From NCBI RefSeq assembly GCF_000701705.1, contig NZ_JNJP01000001.1:1-64000 (forward strand): a DNA stretch of 64,000 bases, given 5' to 3'. The position numbers and the translations under genes are program-made. The notes beneath the pieces are model-generated. The model did not search any database. It saw only the letters and a program-made list of their open reading frames with translations, and had not been told where the DNA came from. Of the stretch, positions 25,929-34,394 are shown in pieces. Within the stretch, counting starts at the first letter, position 1. Every line of letters begins with the position of its first letter. The stretch comes from Bilophila wadsworthia ATCC 49260 (GTDB lineage Bacteria; Desulfobacterota; Desulfovibrionia; Desulfovibrionales; Desulfovibrionaceae).

Positions 25929-27122
25929 CTAAGCGCGCATGGGCCGCCCAAACAGGACGGGGGCCACCGCAAACACGGAGACTATCGCCATCAGCACATA
26001 GATGTATTCCGCAGAGAACGCCGAAGCGATGACCCCGAACAGCAACGGCGTCAGGATATTGGTGGAGCCGCGAGCGAACGTATTGACGGCGAACAGATCA
26101 TCGTAGGCTTGCGGATCCGTCACCGGCTCCACAAGCAGTGTCTGCAAGACGGGGACGGTCCCTTTGGTGACGATGCCGAGCAGGATGGAGGTGACGATGA
26201 TCACGGGCAAGCCCTGCGCCGTCACAAGCACCGCCAACAGGGCGGACATAAGCAGTTTGGATGTGATGAAAACCTTGCGGGAACCGAAAATGCCCACCAG
26301 CCGCCCGCAGGCCATTTTCCCCGCGAAGCAGCCCACGGTGAAGGCCAAGGCGAAACTGCCGATGACCTTGGGATCCATCCCCTTGGCGAACAGCAGGAAA
26401 GGCAGGAAAGCGAAAATCTGATCGCCGCTGAAGCCGTCCAGAATATTGGCGACGACCGTGGACGCCGTATGGCGATCCCGCAGAAGCGAAAGGGGCGGCA
26501 ACAGGGATTGCGGCTTCTTGCGCTCCTCGCAGGGCGAACCGCCAGCGTCTCCGTTCCGCAGCCATGTCCACAACAAGTACAACGTAATGCAACAGGCCAC
26601 AGCCCCGAACAGGGCACAGACGAACCGCCAGCCGGGGATTCCGGCAACGCTCCAAGCCGCGAGGAACCCGGCGAAAGCGGTGATCGGAATCCGGCCGATG
26701 TCGCCTATGGCCGTGAAGTCCCCCAACACTTTGCCGAGCATGGAACGCTCGGTGCGCACCGTAAGATACGAAAACGCCGCGTTGTGGAACACGCCATACC
26801 CCATCATGGCAATGACGAAGAAAAAGCCCGAGAACCAGATATTCTGGGAGAACGTGTTCGCCGCATACCCCACGCCGTACGCGCCGGTGATCAGGCACAG
26901 CGTACGCAAAAAACCGAACCGCTGCGAACAGCCCTTCGTGCCCAGGCCCGCCAACGTACCCAGCAGGGCCGCAACCGACAGGATGACCCCCGCGTCCTTT
27001 TCCTGCGCGCCAAAAGCGACGATCATGAACGACAGCAAAATGGGCACGCTGTCATACAATCCGTCCACGATCACATGGAAAATCTGCAACAGCGTGGTGG
27101 TCCGGTCCGCAAAAAAACGCAT
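25929..27122 (-). CDS. MFS-family transporter
   Basis: 397 residues, twelve hydrophobic segments in two groups of six separated by a basic loop near residue 200 (ERKKPQSLLPPLSLLRDRH). The N-terminal half has SFMIVAFGAQEKDAGVILSV and GTLAGLGTKGCSQRFG, the loop-2/3 signature region of the major facilitator superfamily. The second half has GCFAGKMACGRLVGIFGSRK, the corresponding repeat. Efflux of a drug or metabolite is typical of this subgroup, but no substrate can be named. It stands alone on the minus strand, with no close operon partner. Confidence 0.8.
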   Translation of the reverse strand: MRFFADRTTTLLQIFHVIVDGLYDSVPILLSFMIVAFGAQEKDAGVILSVAALLGTLAGLGTKGCSQRFGFLRTLCLITGAYGVGYAANTFSQNIWFSGFFFVIAMMGYGVFHNAAFSYLTVRTERSMLGKVLGDFTAIGDIGRIPITAFAGFLAAWSVAGIPGWRFVCALFGAVACCITLYLLWTWLRNGDAGGSPCEERKKPQSLLPPLSLLRDRHTASTVVANILDGFSGDQIFAFLPFLLFAKGMDPKVIGSFALAFTVGCFAGKMACGRLVGIFGSRKVFITSKLLMSALLAVLVTAQGLPVIIVTSILLGIVTKGTVPVLQTLLVEPVTDPQAYDDLFAVNTFARGSTNILTPLLFGVIASAFSAEYIYVLMAIVSVFAVAPVLFGRPMRA

Positions 27123-27491
27123 GTCGAGCCCCTTATCGGTTGGAATGCCTTCGCCTTTCAGCGAATAGCATACTGTTCGGGAAGCTATGTTGACGACCGG
27201 GCCGGATCAACGGCGAGGCGAGCCTGAAGGGAGCAGCCTAACTATAACGCTGTTAGAGTGGCTGTCTACCGCACCTTTCGGAATAAGAGGAAAAAGAGGC
27301 GGGACGCAAAATGCCCGATCCCCGGATGCCTCGGGCACCAGGGAATCGGGAACAGATGTCAGGATATGGGGAAAAGCCGCCAAACGGGAAGCCCCTCCCC
27401 CACGTTGGGGCCGGGGTCAACCCCACTGACGCGGGCGGGGCAAAGACGGCCAAGGGCCAACCCGGTTTCCGGACAAACCGCCTTTTTCCGA
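27123..27491. other. Intergenic region with GC-rich hairpins
   Basis: Contains an imperfect stem at about 27312-27350 (CCCGAT...ATCGGG) and a small CGGTTT/AAACCG stem near 27463-27481 followed by CCTTTTT on the plus strand, with no plus-strand gene before it. No gene is supported. Confidence 0.35.
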
Positions 27492-29744
27492 TCAACGCTC
27501 CGCGTGCCCACCCTCCCCGGCAAGAAGCTCGGTAAATTCCGCTGCGGGCATCGGGCGGGCGAACACGTAACCTTGGATGATGTCGCATCCCGTCGTCTCC
27601 AGAAATGCCACCTGCTCATGCGTCTCGACGCCCTCGGCAACCGTGGCCATCTTGAGCTCCCCGGCCATGCGCATGATGTTCCGGATGACGATCTTGGCCT
27701 GCTCATCGTCTTTCGCCGTACGGAAGAACATGCCGTCGAGCTTGAGCACGCTCACGGGCAACGCCTTGAGCACATTGAGCGAGGAATACCCCGCCCCAAA
27801 ATCGTCTATGGAGCACTTTATCCCCGCCCGGCGCAATTCATGCACGGCGGAACTCAACAGCGCCACATTGTCGAAAAAGATGCTCTCGGTGAACTCCAAT
27901 TCCAACAGGCCGTCGGGGATGGCGTACTGGGACTTTATCCTGATGTACCGTTCGACGAAATCAGGCGTGTGGAACTGCATCCGCGACACGTTGACCGACA
28001 GGGGGCGGGGCTCGATCCCGGCGTCGAGCCATTGACGCAACAGGCCGCATACGGATGTGAACATGAACTGATCGAGCTTGACGATAAAACGGTTCTTTTC
28101 AAAAAGCGGAATGAATTCACCGGGCGAAAGGAATCCCTGATCCGGGCTCTTCCACCGCACCAGCGCCTCCCCGCCCGCGAGGGCCCGGGTCCCGACCCAA
28201 TATTTCGGCTGGATGTAGACGAGGAATTCCCCATCGGCAAGAGCCTTTTCCATGCGTATTTCCAGATCCTTTTCCCGCAGCAATTTATCACGCATGGTGT
28301 GGTCGTAAAATTTCCACTGGGCCGCGCCCTTCACCTTGATCGTCTTCAAGGCCATGTTGGCGCGATCCAACAGCGAATTGATGTCCGAGGCGTCGCTGTC
28401 TTCCACGCAGCAGATGCCGGAACGCAACTCCAACTGGTAATTTTGCTCCCGTGACACGATGAAACCATTGAGCGCACGGGAATATGCCTCGCAATACGTC
28501 ACCAGCTCCTCTTTCCCCTTGTAGGGGAACAGCACCAGAAACGCATCGGCCAACATGCGCGCGACAAGCACCGGGCGGGGCGCTTCGCGCTCCAATATGC
28601 GCGCAAAGGCTTTCAGCAGCGCGTCCCCTTCCGAATACCCCATCACGTCGTTGTATATCTTGAAGTTGAGCATGTTGATGGATAGGAGTGCGCACGGGAG
28701 CCCGTCCGGGGCTTGAAGCATCCCTTCGCCATCCTGCCTGAACTTCGTAAAATTCCGTACTCCCGTGAGCTTGTCCGTATACGCAAGCGCGTAGATCTCT
28801 TTCTGATAGCCCCGCGTGATGTACAGGTAAATGAGGAAGCAGATCAGAAAACCCACAAAAATCAGGAAACAGATAAACAATGTTTTCTGAATGATGGAGT
28901 TCGCTTCCCGCATGATCTCCACATTGGGGACAATGGAAACGATATACCATCCGTCCATCTCGGGCATGGGGACATAGCAAAAAACAAATTCCTCATGCCG
29001 GTTGCTGAATACGGCTATGCCTATTTTGCCGTTTTTCAAGGAATTGCGGAACGACTCCACCACATCCGGGTTGTTCTCGCTCTGGCTGATGAGATCGAAC
29101 AGGTTGGAAAAGGTCTTGTTGCTGGCGGGATGGACTGAGCGCATGGCAATATTGCCGTCCGGGGCCACCACATAGGAAAACCCCGTATTGTTATAGAAGG
29201 ACATGGCATAGGTGGCGTACAGAGTCTCAACATTATAGCCCTTGAACAAGTACGCCTTGCGCCCATCGGGGAAATCCACCACCGTATAGATGGTGAATGT
29301 CCTCCGCCCGGTCCCTCGGTTGCGGTGTGGGAACAGCAGGCCGCTGCTCTCGTGCAATCCTTTGAAGGTCTCCATTTCCTGAGGCGTGAGCGTAACGGCA
29401 AGCCCGCTGTCCACATAGCCGGTCCCATCCTCGAAAATCAGGGCGGAAAGGTTGCCCGTATCGGAAAGGAACGTCTTCAACTTACTGCGGATACGCCCAG
29501 AATCGGAGGATTTTCCCTGCTCAAGTTCGCTCGCCAGCATACGCAGCATTTCAAGATCTTTGACATATCCGCGCTGGAGCACATTCGCGCCGCGCGCGGT
29601 GCTTTCCATAATGTTCTTGACCGAATTATCCCACAGGGACTGCTGAACCGAATGCATGAAATCAAACGAAATCCAACACAACACCCCGAAAAGCAAGGCA
29701 CCGACGGAGCCGATAAACAGGTTTTGCCTTCGTGACGTCATCAT
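27492..29744 (-). CDS. Cache-type membrane sensor with degenerate GGDEF and intact EAL domain
   Basis: 750 residues. A membrane helix at about 8-28 and another at about 287-312 bracket a periplasmic region of some 260 residues that looks like a dCache sensor. The GGDEF domain (about 325-460) has RMLADAFLVLF where GGDEF should be, so cyclase activity is probably lost. The EAL domain (about 475-745) keeps its motifs: GGEALVRW, NVSRMQFHTPDF, LELEFTES and IDDFGAGYSSLNVLKALP. It should therefore hydrolyse cyclic di-GMP. Its ATG overlaps the stop of the upstream solute-binding-like gene (ATGA at 29741-29744), so translation is coupled and the two probably form one signalling unit. Confidence 0.87.
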   Translation of the reverse strand: MMTSRRQNLFIGSVGALLFGVLCWISFDFMHSVQQSLWDNSVKNIMESTARGANVLQRGYVKDLEMLRMLASELEQGKSSDSGRIRSKLKTFLSDTGNLSALIFEDGTGYVDSGLAVTLTPQEMETFKGLHESSGLLFPHRNRGTGRRTFTIYTVVDFPDGRKAYLFKGYNVETLYATYAMSFYNNTGFSYVVAPDGNIAMRSVHPASNKTFSNLFDLISQSENNPDVVESFRNSLKNGKIGIAVFSNRHEEFVFCYVPMPEMDGWYIVSIVPNVEIMREANSIIQKTLFICFLIFVGFLICFLIYLYITRGYQKEIYALAYTDKLTGVRNFTKFRQDGEGMLQAPDGLPCALLSINMLNFKIYNDVMGYSEGDALLKAFARILEREAPRPVLVARMLADAFLVLFPYKGKEELVTYCEAYSRALNGFIVSREQNYQLELRSGICCVEDSDASDINSLLDRANMALKTIKVKGAAQWKFYDHTMRDKLLREKDLEIRMEKALADGEFLVYIQPKYWVGTRALAGGEALVRWKSPDQGFLSPGEFIPLFEKNRFIVKLDQFMFTSVCGLLRQWLDAGIEPRPLSVNVSRMQFHTPDFVERYIRIKSQYAIPDGLLELEFTESIFFDNVALLSSAVHELRRAGIKCSIDDFGAGYSSLNVLKALPVSVLKLDGMFFRTAKDDEQAKIVIRNIMRMAGELKMATVAEGVETHEQVAFLETTGCDIIQGYVFARPMPAAEFTELLAGEGGHAER

Positions 29745-31027
29745 GACTGTTTTCCCTGTTTTTCCTCTTTTCCCTGTTGGGCGTCGTGCAAGGCTTGAAT
29801 GACGCTTTCCGTCGCTTCCTCGGCGGACGCACCGGAAAGGATCAATTCGATACCGGAATCAAGCCTGTGCCAAAGATTATAGCGCAGCCTGATATCCGAA
29901 TGGAAGATCCCCCTCCCCGCATCCATGCTCTTCCAAAGCGGATGTACCGCTTTGTCAGCGGGAAGGGGCGCGTTCTTCAGCGGACTGAAGCCGCCCTGCC
30001 CATCATTAAAAATCAGGATGTTCTCCGGGCTCGTCAGCCCTTCCACCAACTGGACGGCCTGCGGTACATGCTCACCCCGCGAACTGACCGAAAGCGGCGT
30101 ATCAAGACCGAGCACGGTGACAGCCCCTTGGCTGGTCACCGGAAGAGGAAAAACGGAAAAGCGAAACGCGGATTGCGCCTTGCCAAGCACCGGGGAAAAC
30201 CAGCTGCCACCGATCATGAACGGTTGCTCACCCGCCGAAAAGAACATGCCGGGCATGTTTTCCCGTATCAGGACGAGGTCGTCGACATCAAAATACTCTT
30301 TGTCGCGCAGCAGAGCCAGAAAAAGGAACCCTCTCAGCAGTGTTCGCCTCAAAAAGGCCTCATCCGTATTGAGCGAATGAAAGAAGGCGTTGGCGTCCCC
30401 AAAGACGGCGGGCTCATAGGCCCTGGCAATGAGCAAAGCACGCAAACATTCCCGGGTCACGGCAAGGGGGGTGATCCCGATGCGGTGGAAGGCGGCACAG
30501 GCGGCAAGGAACTCTTCCAGAGTCTGTGGGACCTTCAGCCGGTTCCGCTCAAGCATGTTCAAATTGCAGAACAGGCCGAACGCTCCAAGGCTGGTCGTCA
30601 CATACGGGATGGTGTCACCCTTCCGCATTTGCGCGAGGACTTGCTGACGATACGCTGCCAAGGTCGGCAGGCTGGAGAGATCGGCAAGCACCCCCTCCGG
30701 TACTTGATACCGGGAGTCCAGCGAAAGCATGAACACGTCGTCAAGGCTGTTCGAACAGATACGCTTCTTGAGGATACAAGGGTACGTGCGTAACGGGACC
30801 CATTCGTAACTGACGAGGATATTAGGATGTGATTTTGAGTAGTTATTTAAAATATGCTCTGTGACTGCCTTATTTTCGGACGGGTATTGAACCCCCAAAA
30901 ACGTCAGCAGAACTTGCGGGTACAGGGAGGGGTTATCGTATTCCACATTCTGATTGCCCCTTTGGAAATAAAAACCGGATAAAAGAAAGCATTGCGAGAG
31001 GATAAACCCAAAAAACAACTTTCTCAT
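29741..31027 (-). CDS. Extracellular solute-binding-like protein partnered with the EAL sensor
   Basis: The Met at 31027 gives 428 residues with an N-terminal hydrophobic segment (MRKLFFGFILSQCFLLSGFY) that acts as a signal or anchor, possibly a lipoprotein through the Cys in this segment. The rest resembles ABC sugar-binding proteins: LNNYSKSHPNILVSYEW, GAFGLFCNLNMLERNRLKVP, PQTLEEFLAACAAFHRIGI, and MIGGSWFSPVLGKAQSAFRF. No permease or ATPase gene is nearby. Instead the stop overlaps the start of the Cache-GGDEF-EAL gene, suggesting that this protein presents a ligand to the sensor rather than to a transporter. The upstream 18 in-frame codons have no ribosome site. Confidence 0.75.
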   Translation of the reverse strand: MRKLFFGFILSQCFLLSGFYFQRGNQNVEYDNPSLYPQVLLTFLGVQYPSENKAVTEHILNNYSKSHPNILVSYEWVPLRTYPCILKKRICSNSLDDVFMLSLDSRYQVPEGVLADLSSLPTLAAYRQQVLAQMRKGDTIPYVTTSLGAFGLFCNLNMLERNRLKVPQTLEEFLAACAAFHRIGITPLAVTRECLRALLIARAYEPAVFGDANAFFHSLNTDEAFLRRTLLRGFLFLALLRDKEYFDVDDLVLIRENMPGMFFSAGEQPFMIGGSWFSPVLGKAQSAFRFSVFPLPVTSQGAVTVLGLDTPLSVSSRGEHVPQAVQLVEGLTSPENILIFNDGQGGFSPLKNAPLPADKAVHPLWKSMDAGRGIFHSDIRLRYNLWHRLDSGIELILSGASAEEATESVIQALHDAQQGKEEKQGKQS

Positions 31028-31639
31028 AAAGAATACCGGAAGGACTTGGCAGTTTTGAGGATACGCTTGCTTGTCACGCAAACAGCTTTACTAAAAAAAC
31101 GGCTTGCCTATACAAGAAAGGAAAAACGGCTTGCTGGCTATTGTTATTTAAATGATATGCGAATAGCAACGCTGAAATCGTCAATAAAATAACTTTTGGA
31201 TAGCAAAAAGAGGGAAGGAGGACAACCAAGCGCGCCGGATTGTCTGCCCAGCCTTATGTGCCATGTGGCCACTTCGTACACGGTACAACTTCAAAGTGGA
31301 GGCTGTTCCCTTGCCGTGGCCAAAACCGCAAGCGGAACCGGCGGCGGACTCCACCGGCAAGCCATCAGGTTCACCTGCACAAGCGGTGCGCTGCGCCGGT
31401 CATCGGCTTCCTTTACCGCCGTTTCCTTTAACACAAAGATGTCCTCCCGCGAGAGCGCATCCGTTTTCCGGAAAACACGGCCTCAGACGGAGGGGAAGCC
31501 TCTTTCCCTGTGTATCAAAAGGAAAAAGCAATGGATAAGCCGCACATTGCTCAAGAATGTCCAAAGGCAATTGAAAAAAGTTCCCGATTACGATATGGTT
31601 TTACCCCATAATCCGTTGCAGCATGAGGTATTGGAAGCC
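31028..31639. other. Intergenic region between divergent genes
   Basis: About 600 bases. The plus frame leading into the PagL-like gene is open from 31196 but its translation before 31640 is Ser/Arg-rich and unlike a secreted protein. No ribosome site or motif supports a separate gene; the left part is AT-rich and likely carries promoters. Confidence 0.4.
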
Positions 31640-32203
31640 ATGAAGCGTTTTTTTCAAAATAGGCAGTATGATGTGCTTGTTTCCTTACGCCAGCTTCTGC
31701 TCACGGCGGCTGTACTCTGTTTGTTTTGTATCCCTTGCTTTGCAGGAGAATGGTCTGTTTCGTTAGGCATGAACGGAGGTGACGCGGATACGATAACCGG
31801 CGATCTCAGCCTGCGGTATACATTGAATCCGTTTTATGGAAACGACATGTTGGAAATACGCCCCTTAATCGAATGCGCCGGCGTCTATTGGAAACGGGAT
31901 CACGATGCTATCTGGGGAGGCGGCATTGCGGGCGGAGCCGTTGTGGATTTCTGGCGGGAAGGCTCTTGGCGGCCTTATGTGTCGGGGAGTTTCGGCGGAT
32001 TCATGCTTTCCGACAATAAAATCGCCTCGCACTCCCTTGGCTGCAACTTCCAGTTCCGCACCAAAGGAAGTGCCGGTATCCGCTTTGGAGAATCCTATCG
32101 CCATGATGTTCAGGTTGACGTGGCCCATTTTTCCAACGCCGGCCTCAACAACCACAACTCCGGCTTCAATACCTATGGCGTTTCATACGGATTCCGCTTT
32201 TAG
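31640..32203 (+). CDS. PagL-like outer-membrane lipid A deacylase family protein
   Basis: ATG 31640 gives 187 residues beginning with a basic start and a hydrophobic signal segment (QLLLTAAVLCLFCIPCFAG). The rest alternates as beta-strands of an eight-strand barrel and ends in aromatic Phe (YGVSYGFRF), as outer-membrane proteins do. VDVAHFSNAGLNNHNSGFN contains the H-x-S-N of the PagL active site; the catalytic acid is not obvious, so activity is uncertain. PagL removes the 3-O-linked acyl chain from lipid A in the outer leaflet. It could also be a general acyloxyacyl hydrolase-like porin relative. It stands alone and ends before a hairpin at 32302. Confidence 0.65.
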   Translation: MKRFFQNRQYDVLVSLRQLLLTAAVLCLFCIPCFAGEWSVSLGMNGGDADTITGDLSLRYTLNPFYGNDMLEIRPLIECAGVYWKRDHDAIWGGGIAGGAVVDFWREGSWRPYVSGSFGGFMLSDNKIASHSLGCNFQFRTKGSAGIRFGESYRHDVQVDVAHFSNAGLNNHNSGFNTYGVSYGFRF

Positions 32204-32301
32204 GCGTCCCCATGAAAAGGAAGCGACCTACCCTCCGTTACGACGATAGGTTGCTTGGAGCGGCACCCTTCCTTCCGCTCCACTTGAGCCAAAACAATAA
32301 A

Positions 32302-32336
32302 AGAAGGCCGGGGACGTTGCCGATCCTCGGCCTTCT
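32302..32336 (-). terminator. Terminator, shared by convergent genes
   Basis: A 9-bp GC-rich stem (AGAAGGCCG and complement) with a long loop. The minus-strand side is followed by a T-rich run, so it best serves the small minus-strand gene at 32495; it may also end the PagL-like transcript. Confidence 0.55.
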
Positions 32337-32494
32337 CTTATGCCCAGCATCCAATGCTCTTGAGCGCCTCTTATGCCAAGATGCCTTTTTCCACTGGCAT
32401 CAGCCCTTTCCCTTATGGCTATAGGATCCGGGCTGATGGAGGCTTCAAGGCTCCCCCCTCCCTGATACGGAAGAAAGGCATGGATAAGAATGTA

Positions 32495-32740
32495 TCAAAA
32501 CCCGGCAAGCGTCATGACTTTCCGGGCTTCAGCTATTGCCGCTCCCGGCGAAAACCTGTTTGACGAAAGCAGAATACACGCGGCCTTTGCGAGAAGGCCT
32601 CGATACGCCGGATCAAGCGATTCAGGGAGGTTCATCATAATCTGCTTCACATCACTCATAGCGTCCTCAGCCGAAAGCGACGCATCCGTGGTTTCCAAAA
32701 GACATGCTGCCAATACGAGTTCTTCCTTGCTTAAGCTCAT
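32495..32740 (-). CDS. Small helical hypothetical protein
   Basis: 81 residues from the second of two adjacent Met codons; GGGAGG is 6 bases upstream. The sequence (SLSKEELVLAACLLETTDA, SLDPAYRGLLAKAACILLSS, GAAIAEARKVMTLAGF) predicts three to four helices, acidic at the start, with no recognisable domain. It is divergent from the CII/XRE-like gene at 32832, so it may be a phage-derived accessory protein. Unrecognised. Confidence 0.5.
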   Translation of the reverse strand: MSLSKEELVLAACLLETTDASLSAEDAMSDVKQIMMNLPESLDPAYRGLLAKAACILLSSNRFSPGAAIAEARKVMTLAGF

Positions 32741-32831
32741 CATTTGCCTCCCTGTGAATATATCGTTATTTGGAAAGAAATATAAGGTTTAAGAATAAGA
32801 ATCACTGTATCCATTTTAAGGAAAAGACCAC

Positions 32832-33374
32832 ATGGCGGATCTGAAGAATATGACCGGAACGGAAGCATTCCAACTCGCAAAGGATGAAAGCGCCCTTACT
32901 ATCGAAGAAATCGCTGAACGGCTTACCGTTTCTCCTTCCGTAATCAAACGCTATCTCAACGCGGGGGACAACTATCTCCCCAGCCTGGAAATGATACCGC
33001 GCCTCTGTTCAACACTGGGCAACAATATCCTTTTGCGCTGGCTGGAGGCGCAAGTCGAAGCGGAGGAAAACGCCGTCCCTCCCGCCCAAAACAGGACCGA
33101 GGTATTGACCTCCGTGGTCCGCGCCGGGGCCGCCCTCGGCAACGTGCAGCGGATTCTCGCGGAAACGCAGGTCATTGTCCCTCACAATGCCCGCAAACTC
33201 CGCTCCGCCCTGAATGACGTCATCACGGAATGCCGTGTGGCAAAGGAATCGCTCCAACCTTTGGCGGCACGCAAAGATCTGGCCGAATGTACCCATATAT
33301 TGTGTATGAAAAAGGCTTCTTTTGATAAAGAAAACCTCTTTCAGAATTGGCGGAAACCGCAGAGAAAAAACTGA
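32832..33374 (+). CDS. Phage CII-like or HTH regulator
   Basis: 180 residues. Residues 8-70 form an HTH of the CII/XRE kind (TGTEAFQLAKDESALTIEEI, LTVSPSVIKRYLNAGDNYLP, SLEMIPRLCSTLGNNILLRW). The centre is a long helix pair (LTSVVRAGAALGNVQRILAE, ARKLRSALNDVITECRVAKE), as in CII-like phage regulators. The last 25 residues after DLAECTH are basic and unlike the rest; the sense seems to move to another frame there (see next entry), so the natural C-terminus may be shorter. It lies near another phage-type regulator and the YjhX toxin. Function beyond DNA binding is unknown. Confidence 0.6.
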   Translation: MADLKNMTGTEAFQLAKDESALTIEEIAERLTVSPSVIKRYLNAGDNYLPSLEMIPRLCSTLGNNILLRWLEAQVEAEENAVPPAQNRTEVLTSVVRAGAALGNVQRILAETQVIVPHNARKLRSALNDVITECRVAKESLQPLAARKDLAECTHILCMKKASFDKENLFQNWRKPQRKN

Positions 33375-33499
33375 TCGCCAACGAATGGCGGCGACTTTAC
33401 GCGGCCTCCCTTGCTACGGTGTTTGAATGCCTGTTTGAACGCCGGCCGCGCCACGTTCGGGCTGCCCTTCTCGCGTGGAGGCCTGTATGGCCTTTATAG
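33287..33499 (+). pseudogene. Possible small broken gene overlapping the regulator end
   Basis: ATG 33287 opens MYPYIVYEKGFF, then two stops, then in the same frame a convincing helical stretch ELAETAEKKLIANEWRRLYA with a basic end, to TAG 33499. A pair of compensating indels would make one protein of about 70 residues. It may be an overlapping phage gene that has decayed. The composition is protein-like but I do not recognise the family. Confidence 0.25.
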
Positions 33500-33564
33500 G
33501 TAAAGAATCCGCATACCGGAATCGGAGGAAAAGCCGGAATCCAACGCAGATCCCGGGCATAAAA

Positions 33565-33603
33565 AGAATCCCCCGCTCCTCAGCAAGGAGAGCGGGGGAT
33601 TCT
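33565..33603 (-). terminator. Rho-independent terminator of yjhX
   Basis: A 14-bp stem (AGAATCCCCCGCTC and complement) followed on the minus strand by TTTTT, about 90 bases past the yjhX stop. Confidence 0.85.
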
Positions 33604-33695
33604 GACGAGGTTCACGGTTACGGGCAATCAGCCCAATCGCATCTTTTGCCGTGGTTCCGGCGCAGGGGACGAGCCAACACCATCATGTCCGGCAA

Positions 33696-33953
33696 TCAGC
33701 GGTTATCACTCTGGGAGCGCACGGCAAGCAGGCCTTCCGGGGTAATGCGGTAAGGAAGGCTGTTTTTCGAACAGATAAGCTTCTTGCTTTTCAGTTTCTT
33801 GAATATCTCCACAGTACAATCGCAGAGCAGCCAGCCCTCGCGGGTATAGCATTCTACATCGGCCACTTTGCCGGAATCGTCGCGGATTATTATGATTCTG
33901 CCACCCTTGGCGAGGGCATGGAGGGTTCTTTGCTCAAAACGGGAAATGTTCAC
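33696..33953 (-). CDS. yjhX: YjhX-family toxin
   Basis: 85 residues, full family length, with the conserved line: [20 protein letters not shown], then [20 protein letters not shown], then [20 protein letters not shown]. This matches the YjhX toxin of Escherichia coli, whose antitoxin YjhQ is an acetyltransferase-like protein encoded beside it. No yjhQ-like gene is present on either side, so this is an orphan copy. The mechanism of this family is not well established; it is described as growth-inhibiting, possibly by topoisomerase I interference. It has its own terminator. Confidence 0.85.
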   Translation of the reverse strand: MNISRFEQRTLHALAKGGRIIIIRDDSGKVADVECYTREGWLLCDCTVEIFKKLKSKKLICSKNSLPYRITPEGLLAVRSQSDNR

Positions 33954-34394
33954 GGGAATACCCCTTACAATGGATAATCGACAAGACGCCGCACAAGGGC
34001 GGCCAGCCAGAGTCGCGCTCCACCGGCCTTACGGCCAGCGGAACTTACTTATCCAATGATTACGGTATCCAGCATCCAACATCCGTTTAAATAAAAATAA
34101 TCTCTTTTCCTACACGCCTACCTGCCATACCGTCAAGCATCTACAGGGCCCCGCCTTTTCCCTTTCAAGCTGGCGGGTCCGCCTTAGACATCCCGGCTTC
34201 ATCCGGCGTGCCTTTTCGTTCGCTCCCCACCCCTTTCCTTTTCAGCCGAGGACTTTTGCCCGCATTCCCGCTTCTCCGATGCGAGCCATACGATGCCGGG
34301 CATATCATATCGCATACTCTGATTTCGAGGCGGGCGGTCCCCCGCGCCCGGGCCAACCCAATGGCTGTGGTAGCGGTACGGGCACCCAGCCTGA
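33954..34394. other. Intergenic region, no gene seen
   Basis: About 440 bases between the yjhX start and the end of the PrpR-type activator. The right part is very GC-rich. No supported gene and no clean terminator for the activator. Confidence 0.4.

Noticed and set aside
25716..27227. Plus-strand open frame opposite the MFS gene
   Set aside because: Gln/Arg/Gly-rich shadow with no domain; the MFS reading on the minus strand is clear.
27463..27490. Terminator-like hairpin on the plus strand
   Set aside because: There is no plus-strand gene before it and the stem is only 6 bp.
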